Shown here piece by piece: positions 38,317 through 47,868 of a stretch of DNA of 64,000 nucleotides (within the stretch, counting starts at the first letter, position 1; the number at the start of each line of letters is the position of its first letter). The translations under genes and the position numbers were made by a program. The notes beneath the pieces were generated by a model. It saw nothing but the letters and a program-made list of their open reading frames with translations. It was not told where the DNA came from and searched no databases. The DNA comes from Saccharomycopsis fibuligera x Saccharomycopsis cf. fibuligera. Its lineage: Eukaryota; Ascomycota; Saccharomycetes; Ascoideales; Saccharomycopsidaceae. The stretch spans positions 2,542,001 through 2,606,000 of the forward strand of contig CP012810.1 of NCBI GenBank assembly GCA_001936135.1. Direction: 5' to 3'.

Positions 38317-38816
38317 CTGTCCTGAAGGCAAAGCATGCCGCTTATCCGCCCATCCGCCCCCGGCCCCAGCTTTCGAGCACAGCGTATGGGCTCTGCTCAG
38401 CGCACCCACCGCTATTTTTTTTTTTTTTTTCTTTCTTTCTTTCTTCACAGTCTCAATCTCTCTGATATTTTTATTTTATCTGTCTTGTATTTCCTTCCCT
38501 CTCCCAACCATCTTGGTGTTCGTTTCCTCACAGATCGCTCACCCCTCTGCCACAAGTTATATACACACACGTTGCAATACCTCTCTTGGTCAAAGCTACT
38601 TGTCTCTCTGATCAATTCATTTTCACTATCATCCATCCTTTTCCCCCAAATTTTATCTCATCTCCTACCCCAGTTTTCCCTCCCCTCGACATCATTTCAT
38701 AAGTTGTCATCGCACTATACTATACAATAACAATTACCCAAATAATTTTTTTTTCTTTTTTTTTTTGAAAAAAACAACAACTTAAACCTTGCTGTATTCA
38801 GCTACCAATTCACATC

Positions 38817-41800
38817 ATGTTGAGGGCTTTCAAAAACTCCTCCAGAAACCATTTGCTCAGATCAAAGGTCAAGGCCAACTTTGCTGGTCTTCCTAAACAG
38901 CCTTCCGTTGTCTTGTCCAGATTCCTTGCCACTTCCAACGATGCTTTCTTGCAAACTACCAACGCTAACTACATTGACGAAATGTACGCCGCTTGGAAGC
39001 AAGACCCATCTTCTGTCCATGTCTCGTGGCAAGCGTACTTCAAAAACTTGAAAGGTGGCGTGCCTACTTCTCAAGCTTTCACCGCTCCTCCTTCCATTGT
39101 CCCAAATGCTATTGGTCAAGGCATTCCAACCATCTCCACTGACGGTGGTAACAGCTCCGTTAACTTGCACTTGAAGGTTCAATTGCTTGTCAGAGCTTAC
39201 CAAGTTAGAGGCCATCAAATCTCCAAATTGGACCCATTGGGTCTTAGTTTTGGTGACGATGCTTCTAGATCCGTGCCAAAAGAGTTAAGTCTCGAATACT
39301 ACGGTTTCAACGAAAAAGATTTGGATGCTGAAATCACCTTGGGTCCAGGTATCTTGAACAATTTTGCCACTAACCACGGTGTCCAAACTTTGAAGTTGAG
39401 AGAAATCATTGATTACTTGAAAACCATCTACTCTGGCCATTTTGCCGTTGAATATACCCATATTCCATCCAGAGAGAAATGCGACTGGATTAGACAAAGA
39501 TTGGAAAACCCAAGTCCATTCAAGTTCACCCCTGATCAAAAAAGACAAATCTTGGACCGTTTGATCTGGTCCACCTCTTTCGAAACCTTCTTGTCCACTA
39601 AGTTCCCTAGTGACAAGAGATTCGGTTTGGAAGGGGCTGAATCTTTGATCCCAGGTTTCAAAGCCTTGATCGACAGATCCGTTGAGTTGGGCGTTGAAGA
39701 CGTTGTCATTGGTATGGCCCACCGTGGTAGATTGAACATGTTGTCCAACGTTGTTAGAAAACCAAACGAGTCCATCTTTTCCGAATTTAACGGCTCCAAG
39801 GTCAATGACGTTGGTTCCGGTGACGTCAAGTACCACTTGGGTATGAATTACCAAAGACCAACCACTAGTGGTAAGCACGTCAACTTGTCTTTGGTTGCTA
39901 ACCCATCCCATTTGGAAGCTGAAGACCCGGTTGTCTTGGGTAGAACTAGAGCTGTTCAACATTACAAGAACGACATTGGTGAATTCAACAAGGCCATGGG
40001 TGTCTTGGTTCATGGTGACGCTGCCTTCACTGCCCAAGGTGTGGTTTACGAAACTACTGGTTTGAGCGCATTGCCAGCTTACACTACCGGCGGTTCAGTC
40101 CACGTCATCATCAATAACCAAATTGGGTTCACGACTGATCCAAGAAACGCCAGATCTACTGCTTATGCCTCTGATATTGCCAAATCCATCAATGCGCCAA
40201 TTTTCCACGTTAATGCTGATGACGTTGAAGCAGTTGTGTTTGTCAACAACTTGGCTGCTGAATGGAGAGCCACCTTCCATTCTGATGTTATTATCGATTT
40301 GGTTGGTTACAGAAAGCACGGTCACAATGAAACTGACCAGCCATCTTTCACTCAACCATTAATGTACAAGAAAGTCAACGAAAAGAAATCAGTCATTGAC
40401 ATTTACATCAACAAATTGATTGAAGAAAAAACTTTCACCACCGAGGATATCGATGAACACAAAAAGTGGGTTTGGGGCCTCTTGGAAGAATCTTTCAACA
40501 AGTCCAAGGAATACAAGCCAACTTCAAGAGAATGGCTTACTACTCCATGGGAAGGTTTCAAGTCTCCAAAGGAATTGGCTACTGAAATCTTGCCACACTT
40601 GCCAACCGCTGTCGACGAGTCAACCATCAAGAAGGTTGGTGAAGTTAGTGCATCTTGGCCAGAAAAGGACTTTGAAGTCCACAGAAACTTGAAGAGAATT
40701 TTGAACAACAGAAAGAAGGCCGTGGAAAGCGGTGAAGGTATCGACTGGGCCACTGGTGAAGCTATTGCCTTTGGTACTCTTGTTAATGAAGGTTACCACG
40801 TTAGAGTTTCCGGTCAAGATGTTGAAAGAGGTACCTTCTCTCAAAGACACGCAGTTTTGCACGATCAAAACTCTGACAACACCTACACCCCATTGAAACA
40901 CGTTTCTGACAAGCAGGCTGACTTTATCATTTCCAACTCTTCCTTGTCGGAATACGGGGTTATGGGTTTCGAGTACGGTTACTCTTTGACCTCCCCTGAT
41001 GCTTTGATTATGTGGGAAGCTCAATTTGGTGATTTTGCCAACACTGCCCAAGTCATTATTGATCAATTTATCTGTTCTGGTGAAAGTAAGTGGAAGCAAA
41101 GATCTGGCTTAGTCTTGTCCTTGCCTCACGGTTACGACGGTCAAGGTCCTGAACATTCATCTGCCAGAATCGAAAGATACTTGCAGTTAGTCAATGAAGA
41201 CCCAAGATACTTCCCAAGCGAGGAGAAATTGCACAGACAACACCAAGACTGCAATGTGCAAGTTGCATACCCAACCACCCCTGCCAATTACTTCCATCTC
41301 TTGAGAAGACAAATGCACAGACAATTCAGAAAACCATTGATTCTCTTCTTCTCCAAGTCTTTGCTTAGACATCCATTGGCAAGATCCTCCATTGGCGAGT
41401 TCACCGGAGACTCTCACTTCCAGTGGATCATTGAGGATGTTGAGTTGGGCAAGTCCATCAACACTAGAGACGGCATCAACAGATTAGTTCTTTGCTCTGG
41501 TCAAGTGTACGTCAACTTGGTCAAAAAGAGACAATCTTTGGAAAACAAGGACACCGCATTTGTGAAGATTGAACAGTTGCATCCATTCCCATTCAGCCAA
41601 TTGAGAGACTTGTTGAACCAGTATCCAAACTTGCAAGAGATTGTTTGGTGTCAAGAAGAGCCACTCAACTACGGTTCCTGGACGTACGCTCACCCAAGAT
41701 TGCAGACCACCTTGAAGGAAACCGAAAAGTACAAGGATTACGTTATCAGATATGCCGGTAGAGACCCAAGTGCTTCCATTGCCACTGGGTTGAAGTCCAC

Positions 41801-41852
41801 CCATCTTGCTGAAGAAGATGAGTTCTTGAATGATGTTTTCAATCACAAATAA
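38817..41852 (+). CDS. KGD1: 2-oxoglutarate dehydrogenase E1 component, mitochondrial
   Basis: Thiamine-diphosphate E1 subunit of the 2-oxoglutarate dehydrogenase complex, decarboxylating 2-oxoglutarate and passing succinyl to Kgd2 in the TCA cycle. It has 1011 residues (yeast 1014). A basic mitochondrial presequence opens it ([20 protein letters not shown]), followed by the E1 N-terminal binding motif '[20 protein letters not shown]'. Catalytic-region motifs include '[11 protein letters not shown]' (299-309), '[15 protein letters not shown]', '[11 protein letters not shown]' and 'NADDVEAV', then '[20 protein letters not shown]' with His771. Codon use is strongly biased: no in-frame CTG was found, and TTG dominates, as in highly expressed yeast genes. 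After the TAA stop the same frame stays open for 75 codons (separate entry). YHM2 follows on the same strand. Confidence 0.97.
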   Translation: MLRAFKNSSRNHLLRSKVKANFAGLPKQPSVVLSRFLATSNDAFLQTTNANYIDEMYAAWKQDPSSVHVSWQAYFKNLKGGVPTSQAFTAPPSIVPNAIGQGIPTISTDGGNSSVNLHLKVQLLVRAYQVRGHQISKLDPLGLSFGDDASRSVPKELSLEYYGFNEKDLDAEITLGPGILNNFATNHGVQTLKLREIIDYLKTIYSGHFAVEYTHIPSREKCDWIRQRLENPSPFKFTPDQKRQILDRLIWSTSFETFLSTKFPSDKRFGLEGAESLIPGFKALIDRSVELGVEDVVIGMAHRGRLNMLSNVVRKPNESIFSEFNGSKVNDVGSGDVKYHLGMNYQRPTTSGKHVNLSLVANPSHLEAEDPVVLGRTRAVQHYKNDIGEFNKAMGVLVHGDAAFTAQGVVYETTGLSALPAYTTGGSVHVIINNQIGFTTDPRNARSTAYASDIAKSINAPIFHVNADDVEAVVFVNNLAAEWRATFHSDVIIDLVGYRKHGHNETDQPSFTQPLMYKKVNEKKSVIDIYINKLIEEKTFTTEDIDEHKKWVWGLLEESFNKSKEYKPTSREWLTTPWEGFKSPKELATEILPHLPTAVDESTIKKVGEVSASWPEKDFEVHRNLKRILNNRKKAVESGEGIDWATGEAIAFGTLVNEGYHVRVSGQDVERGTFSQRHAVLHDQNSDNTYTPLKHVSDKQADFIISNSSLSEYGVMGFEYGYSLTSPDALIMWEAQFGDFANTAQVIIDQFICSGESKWKQRSGLVLSLPHGYDGQGPEHSSARIERYLQLVNEDPRYFPSEEKLHRQHQDCNVQVAYPTTPANYFHLLRRQMHRQFRKPLILFFSKSLLRHPLARSSIGEFTGDSHFQWIIEDVELGKSINTRDGINRLVLCSGQVYVNLVKKRQSLENKDTAFVKIEQLHPFPFSQLRDLLNQYPNLQEIVWCQEEPLNYGSWTYAHPRLQTTLKETEKYKDYVIRYAGRDPSASIATGLKSTHLAEEDEFLNDVFNHK

Positions 41853-42080
41853 CTAGCCGAGGTGTCGAAATTGGAACTGAAAGATATCAAGCATGTTGTT
41901 GATAAGGTATCGTCGCCAACATCCGCAGTTCCACCTCCATTAACCTCATCGACAGCATCTAAGTCTTCATCAGAAGCAGAAGCAGAAGCAGAAGCAGCAA
42001 CAGCATCGCCAAACGGGACCCAAGATAAAGAATCAAAGTCATCAATAATGAACAAGATAAGAAAGTTTTTTTACTATTGA
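41853..42080 (+). other. In-frame open extension after the KGD1 stop codon
   Basis: The KGD1 frame continues past TAA for 75 sense codons to TGA at 42078-42080. The first base pairs after the stop are CTA, a context known to favour translational read-through. The encoded tail has a helix-like start (LAEVSKLELKDIKHVVDKV), a Ser/Ala/Glu linker with an (Ala-Glu)n run, and a basic end (NKIRKFFYY). No ATG opens it except a late one at 42048, so it is not an ordinary separate gene. It could be a read-through tail, the remnant of an older longer KGD1, or chance. No peroxisomal PTS1 tripeptide ends it. Confidence 0.4.
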
Positions 42081-42844
42081 GGATTTTGATCAATAAAACG
42101 CGACTGTTTGCCTTATTGTTAGTATTATTATATATATGTTAGATATATAATTTTTTTTTCTTTTTTCTTTTTTTTTTTATCCACTATCTACATCATTTTT
42201 ATCAACAACTATTTCTTATTACTTCCTTTCGAAAATCTTTTCACCTTATTTTATATCATCAATATTATCATATCATTGTTATTAGTTCCAACGTGACAGT
42301 TCTCTAAATAACATATTCCATTCCCTTGCTTAATTCGCTTTGCACCATGGCCAATGCCTCCCAGATTACTACTATTTTGTATTATTAGCACCGCAGGTAT
42401 GGTACTAATGTAATGCAAGTATCACACTTTCACATGCGCTGAGCTGCTGGCACCAAGCGGAAGTCTCTATGGTGAAAAAAATAAAAAAAAAAAAAATAAA
42501 TAAAAAAAAAAAAAAATTTCACCCAAAAAAAAACTGAGAGATAGTGGATTTAGAAAATGAAAAAAAAAAAAAAAAAAAAAAAAAAATAGTCATACCATAC
42601 AGACTGCCTCCTGCCCTGCGTCTCTCACTAGTATATTCACTGAACTTGATCTTTTGTGCTTTTGTATATTGGCTTATTTGCATCTCATACTGGCTGGTTT
42701 TTAGTTGATACAAAGAAAAACAAAAAAACAAAAAATAGAGCATTTCAGTATTTTATATTCATCACCAAGACAATCTTGCACCATTCTCAATAGATAAGCT
42801 TGTAACATAAAAAAGAGTCACTTCAACTGCAAGTAAATATCAAA
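42081..42844. promoter_or_regulatory. KGD1 terminator / YHM2 promoter region
   Basis: AT-rich spacer with several A runs, including 27 A at 42560-42586, and T/C-rich sequence. The region near 42845 is the YHM2 leader. No other gene is seen. Confidence 0.5.
42560..42586 (+). repeat. Poly(A) tract, 27 bases
   Basis: Uninterrupted A run about 260 bases upstream of the YHM2 ATG, with a second A-rich block just before it (about 42476-42516). Confidence 0.9.
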
Positions 42845-43750
42845 ATGGCCCCATCACACACTGACAAAAAACAATCTGGTGTTGCCAGAGTTCTCGGATC
42901 CGCATCTGCTGGTATTTGCGAAATTGGTGTGTTCCATCCTGTGGACACCATTTCCAAGAGATTGATGTCCAACACCACCAAAGTCACCAACTTGACCGCT
43001 TTGAACAGTGTTATCTTTAGAGAACACGCAAGAGAAGCGTTCGGCAAGAGAATCTTCACTCTTTTCCCAGGTTTGGGTTACGCCGCTGTCTACAAGGTCT
43101 TGCAAAGAGTCTACAAATACGGTGGACAGCCATTCGTTAACGAAAGACTCACCAAGAATTTCAAAGCCACTTATGAAAATGCGTTCGGTGCAAAGACCGG
43201 TAAGGCTCTCTTGAGTGCTACTGCCGGTTCAATGATTGGGATTGGTGAGGTTGTGCTCTTGCCATTGGACGTCCTTAAGATTAAGAGACAAACAAACCCA
43301 GAAGCTTTCAAAGGTAGAGGGTTTGTCAAGATTTTGGCCGATGAAGGGTTGGGCCTTTACAGAGGATGGGGCTGGACCATGGCTAGAAACGCTCCTGGGT
43401 CGTTTGCATTGTTTGGTGGTAACGCTTTTGCCAAAGAATACGTCTTGGGTTTGACTGATTACTCCAGCGCTACTTGGGGACAAAACTTTGTCAGTTCGAT
43501 CTTTGGTGCCAGTGCGTCCTTGATTGTCAGTGCCCCATTGGATGTGATCAAGACTAGAATTCAAAACAGAAATTTCGAAAATCCAGAATCCGGGGTCACC
43601 ATTTTGAAGAACATTGTCAAGAATGAAGGCGTCACTGCCTTCTTCAAAGGGTTGACTCCAAAATTGTTGACTACTGGTCCAAAATTGGTGTTTTCCTTTG
43701 CATTGGCGCAAACCTTGATTCCAGCATTCGACCAATTGTTCAAGAACTGA
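42845..43750 (+). CDS. YHM2: Mitochondrial citrate/2-oxoglutarate carrier
   Basis: Yhm2 exchanges citrate for 2-oxoglutarate across the inner membrane, feeding cytosolic NADPH production; in S. cerevisiae it is also a mitochondrial DNA-binding protein. The 301-residue protein has three mitochondrial-carrier repeats, each with the Px(D/E) signature: HPVDTISKRL (31-40), LPLDVLKIKRQ in repeat 2 and APLDVIKTRIQ in repeat 3. Specific Yhm2 features include the start 'SGVARVLGSASAGICEIGVF' and 'GRGFVKILADEGLGLYRGWGWTMARNAPGSFALF'. There is no cleavable presequence, as usual for carriers. It lies about 1 kb downstream of KGD1 in the same direction, so an enzyme and a transporter of 2-oxoglutarate are neighbours. 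Codon use is strongly biased, implying high expression. Confidence 0.95.
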   Translation: MAPSHTDKKQSGVARVLGSASAGICEIGVFHPVDTISKRLMSNTTKVTNLTALNSVIFREHAREAFGKRIFTLFPGLGYAAVYKVLQRVYKYGGQPFVNERLTKNFKATYENAFGAKTGKALLSATAGSMIGIGEVVLLPLDVLKIKRQTNPEAFKGRGFVKILADEGLGLYRGWGWTMARNAPGSFALFGGNAFAKEYVLGLTDYSSATWGQNFVSSIFGASASLIVSAPLDVIKTRIQNRNFENPESGVTILKNIVKNEGVTAFFKGLTPKLLTTGPKLVFSFALAQTLIPAFDQLFKN

Positions 43751-44915
43751 GTAGCTTTGGGCAATTAATTTAGTTTAGGCTGCTTGCTTGTCTATATTTC
43801 TTGTAAATAAAATGTATTTCCATAGACGCCGTATATTTAGCAGAATGGGCAGTGGTGGCTAGGACAGCGTAGGAATAGATAGATATAGCAGTAGGCAAGT
43901 TGGCCATACATAGCACGCTAACTTGCACTGCTGCGCCGTCTAATCATGGCATCTACCGACCGTTAGCGCGGTATTTTGATTTTAGTTTTTTTCAGCTGCC
44001 GGGCGAAATAAGAAAGGTAATTTTACTATTTATTACACGGCGTGGGTGCATGTGACGGCAACCGTGGCACACGACCCGGAAAGCCTGCTTATGTCAGCAT
44101 TCAGTCAGTCAGTCAGTCAGTCAGTTTGTCTGTCTGGGTGGTTGGCGGGCGAAGCTTTGGGCAATCAATTGCTCGCTCGTCATGGCAAAGCATGGCAAAG
44201 CAGCGGTGTCACCGCCAGCAATATTGGCACACAGTGTTACGTAGGAGCAGAGCAATTGCGGTGGGTACTATAAGCTATCTTTGCTGTTGTGCCCTGAGGT
44301 AGCGGCGATAGCATAGCTTTACTGCTATAGAGTGTATAGGGCAGCACAGCAGTGTAGCATAGTACGGTACCCCTATTCTGGCAGTGGCAAGACACGGGTA
44401 ACGGTCAGAAGAGATGGCAACTTAAGCGCTGGAGATCAGCACACACTCACTGCCTATACACACACAGACGCTCTGTGCCACTTCTCGTCTCTTGCATTCT
44501 GTTTTCTGGTTTCTGATTTGCTTTTCCTTGACTTTTATTCAAAGATCTCCTTTTGCCATCCTGGCTTGTATCCAATTGAGTCTATAACTGCTCGGTATCG
44601 CTTCTCTACAACCGCAATCGCACCGCTCTTCTGCTCGCTGACAGCTCTTGTGACAATCTGTATCTGTCTGACGCACACTTCTCTTCGCTTCTCTGCTGCC
44701 TGAAACTCAATTTTTTTCTTCCACCAGTTTTTTTTTTTCTTCCGTTGCTGTCTTCGGATTTCATTTATTTAAATCACCCTTTCCCTTGCTATTCTCCCAA
44801 TTGCCTCCCCCTTTTTTTTTTTATTTTTTTTTGTTATTTTTACTCTTGAGCTTTCTTTCTGCACAGGACTATCAACTCAATTCTATACAAAACATCAATC
44901 GCAACACACAATACA
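43751..44915. promoter_or_regulatory. YHM2 terminator / RTN1 promoter region
   Basis: This 1.16-kb spacer includes a (TCAG)6 tetranucleotide repeat at 44101-44124. The last 300 bases are C/T-rich with T runs, typical of an RTN1 leader. Short frames across the tetranucleotide repeat encode Ser/Val/Gln repeats and are not genes. Confidence 0.5.
44101..44124 (+). repeat. (TCAG)6 tetranucleotide repeat
   Basis: Six perfect tandem TCAG units in the intergenic region upstream of RTN1, followed by two degenerate TGTC units. Confidence 0.9.
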
Positions 44916-45824
44916 ATGTCTGCTCCTACATCTTCTGCCCCTAGCTCTACTCCAATCACCGCAATTGGATCCACCCCAGCCCATCACCATATTCTTGGTT
45001 TGTTGACCTGGAAAAACCCTCAAAAGACCGCCAAAGTGTTTGGCGCTTCCCTTGCTACTTTGTTTGCCATCAGATACCTCAACATTATCAACATCTTTTT
45101 CAGAATCGCCTTCATCACCTTGTTTGTCTCTGGTGCTGGTGAATACGTTGGCAAATTAGTCACCGGTAACGGTTTTGCCTCCAGATTTAGACCTGCTCAA
45201 TACAGTAAATTGTCTTCCTATGCTAGCCAGCTTGCCCCTAAATTGGAACAAGCCGTTTCTGCTCTTGAAGCTCAATTGCAATCCATTGTCTTTGCTGCTG
45301 ATATCGAAAAAACTTTGAAGTTCGCTGCCTTGTCTTACGTCCTTTATAAGATCACTTCTTTGGTCTCCTTGTACACCGTTGTGGTTTCTTCCTTGATTTT
45401 GGCCTTTACCGCTCCTGCCGCTTACGTTACTTACCAAAAGGAAATCCACGAGGCTAAAGACAAGTACTTCACATTGGCTAAATCTAAGGCTGCTGAATAC
45501 AAGGACATTGCTTCTGAAAAATCAAAGCCATATGTTTCTCAAGTCAACTCTACATTGTCTCCATACACTAGCAAATTCAATGGCTACTTGCCAAAAAACA
45601 GAACCGCTGGCTCTACTATTGGTGAACACACTCCATCTGGTGCTTCTGAATCTACCACTTCTGGTGCTTCTGACCCAACTGTTGGTACCACTACTGGTTC
45701 CAGTGCTCATTCCACCACTGCTTTGCCAAAAGTTCCAACTTCTGACCCAGTGAGTGCTCAAAGCGTCGATATTGATGACTTGAAACAATCAATCAAACAA
45801 GATAAAGAAGCCATTAATTTGTAA
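44916..45824 (+). CDS. RTN1: Reticulon, ER tubule-shaping protein
   Basis: Reticulons insert hairpins into the ER membrane and curve it into tubules; they also act at nuclear pores. The 302-residue protein (yeast Rtn1: 295) has the reticulon homology domain from about residue 28: 'LLTWKNPQKTAKVFGASLATLF', a long first hydrophobic hairpin (about 42-73), a hydrophilic loop containing 'GKLVTGNGFASRFRP', and a second hairpin near 135-173. A low-complexity Ser/Thr/Pro tail follows and ends DIDDLKQSIKQDKEAINL. Codon use is strongly biased toward TTG, GCT and TCT. LNP1, its functional partner at ER junctions, is also in this window but far away. Confidence 0.93.
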   Translation: MSAPTSSAPSSTPITAIGSTPAHHHILGLLTWKNPQKTAKVFGASLATLFAIRYLNIINIFFRIAFITLFVSGAGEYVGKLVTGNGFASRFRPAQYSKLSSYASQLAPKLEQAVSALEAQLQSIVFAADIEKTLKFAALSYVLYKITSLVSLYTVVVSSLILAFTAPAAYVTYQKEIHEAKDKYFTLAKSKAAEYKDIASEKSKPYVSQVNSTLSPYTSKFNGYLPKNRTAGSTIGEHTPSGASESTTSGASDPTVGTTTGSSAHSTTALPKVPTSDPVSAQSVDIDDLKQSIKQDKEAINL

Positions 45825-47868
45825 ATTTAGTGCTTTGGTGCATGTTGATTGAGTGAACTCAGAAAAAAAAAAAAATTATTCTGGTTTACTTGCCAAAAGT
45901 ACAAGCTATAAATATATTTGAACACTTTTTTATTTTTGCTAATTAGCAGCAAGTCACAAAGACTGGTTATGCGAAATGAAACTTGAAACTTGAAATTAAA
46001 ATGTTTTTTTTCTTATTATTTTGAATTATTTTTTTGAATTTCCCCTAATTTCTTTTACTTGTCTTAGGTATCAGCATTATTCTCTCCTTATTTTATTTTC
46101 CACTTTCTATTTTTTCTATCGCGTTTTCCAATCTCCTCCTCCCTCTCTCAATAAAATTTTTCAATATTAGTAACTGTTTATAATTATCTGATGTTTGTGT
46201 TTTCTCTTTTTTCTTATTCCCATTTTACTTTTATGACTGTTGTCCACTATATGTTTTTTTTTTTTTTTTTGTTGTTTTTTTTCTTTTGGTTCACTTTGCG
46301 TCGGAGTTAATTTCAATTGGTATCTATTTGGTATTGATTGACGATACTCAATTCTTTTCCCCCTTTGTCGATACTTTATTTTTTATAAATAAAGTGTAAT
46401 CTTTATTATTATGTCATTCATGCTTCTGTGTTTTTGATTGTTTCTTTTCATTTATTAAACTGATTAGCGTGGCTTCTATAGTCTTATTATCGTTGACTAT
46501 GCTACTTGAATTGAATTGAATGTTATTTTATATTTTATCTTTTATTTTTTCTTTGACAGTCGTTGCTTTGAAGTCATTGTTTGGTAAGTCCGTCCTTAAA
46601 CTGGCATACCTGTAGCCAGCCAGTCTCACTTCAAACTCTAGCCCAGCTTCCACTCATTTCACTTGGGAATTGACAAAGTATTTATATTTTATGCAAGTGC
46701 ATATCCAACTCAAAAACCCAACAACATACATATATGTATGTATGTTTGTGAACCCATCGTAATGCGTAGCCTCAAGTTGAACTTCAAAAACATACCACCA
46801 ACTGAGCCGACTAGTCATCGAGGTCAATGATGCTCAGTATTGCCGAATCACATACATACCTATATACCTGCGCACATCACTCTACTTATACTTGTATTTG
46901 CAAGTCAGCGTTCTACTCAAACTCCACAGAATCAGTGTATGTTGGGTGTGTATCGTCACATGGCGCTAAAATGTCAAAGTGCTAAACTAAACCAAAACCC
47001 AGTTTGTTGAGCAGCTAGCTCGCGGTGCGTTTTGCCCGGCCCTGACATACTGCAACAGAGCAGCAGCAGCATTATTGCTGTTGTTTTCACCTACCGCATA
47101 CGACGTTTTGTGGTGTGGAGGAGCCACATTTTACATCTCACACTACTATGTTTGCGGTTGGGTTTCCTTTTCGTTTTCTGGATCATTATATTGTATGCGT
47201 ATTGCGGTCGGTACCAACATCGCAGCAATGCAGCGCCGTCTGTAGTTAACAGTAAACAACTTTTGTTGAGTAACCGTCAATACACAGCCAGTATTTGCCT
47301 ATGTTTTTCTTACAATGAAATTTCGAAATACTGTTCGTGTATATATTTATATCGATGAATGAGAATTAAGAACTAACTGGGTAGCTGAGAAAAACAATAA
47401 GAGAAATGTGCAAAAATAACAACTGAGCAAAAAGCAAAACAGAATAAAACAAAATAAAGTAATCTTGAATGAAATGAGGCAATTAAAAAAAAAAAAAAAA
47501 GATAGCACATAATAAGAAAATTAATAATAACAAATGCATGAGGCTAAAACAAAAGGTTGCAATATTAATTAGCAAGGATAAAACATAAACTAAAAAAAAC
47601 ACAAAAAAAAAGAATGGAAAAAGTGGTAGTATAAATGTGAGTAAAAAAGTCCGGATTTTTTTGTAAAAGCAGATCAGTCCTTGAAAAACAATACAGAAAA
47701 AAAAAAGGGATATCCAAAGACGATAAAAAAGAAAATATAAAACGATAAATCAATTTTGATAATATAATTTACAATCATTCAACAATCCACCTTCAACCAA
47801 AAAAAAAAAAAAAGAAAAAAAAAAAGAAAAAAAAAATCGTGTTCCACAGCACGGAAATGAGAATTTTC
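45825..47868. other. Convergent intergenic region, RTN1 / Sel1-repeat protein
   Basis: A 2-kb spacer between convergent genes is unusually long. It contains T-rich tracts (45990-46440) and a TATG repeat near 46725-46745. The part nearer 47868 is A-rich. A 108-residue frame at 47032-47358 has no ATG at the start of the frame and nothing protein-like in it. I see no gene, but a non-coding RNA cannot be excluded by eye. Confidence 0.4.

Larger units (their letters stand above)
36830..38816. promoter_or_regulatory. Divergent promoter region, DAL81 / KGD1
   Basis: This 2-kb spacer contains a 29-base poly(A) run (36948-36976), a TA repeat (about 37699-37715), a GC-richer stretch (37790-38400) with a TTCCAGC-type 7-base repeat in about 3.5 copies (38178-38202), and T/C-rich sequence before KGD1 typical of a strong yeast promoter leader. 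One inverted CCAAT box in HAP-complex context is listed separately. No coding frame looks real. Confidence 0.5.

Noticed and set aside
39285-40037. 250-residue minus-strand frame inside KGD1
   Set aside because: Shadow of a highly biased coding sequence. KGD1 on the plus strand is certain, and biased codon use commonly leaves the opposite strand open.
44042-44302. Frames containing Ser-Val-Gln repeats
   Set aside because: They arise from the (TCAG)n repeat and have no other coding evidence.
47032-47358. 108-residue frame in the RTN1/Sel1 spacer
   Set aside because: No ATG at its start, no recognisable domain and AT-rich spacer composition.
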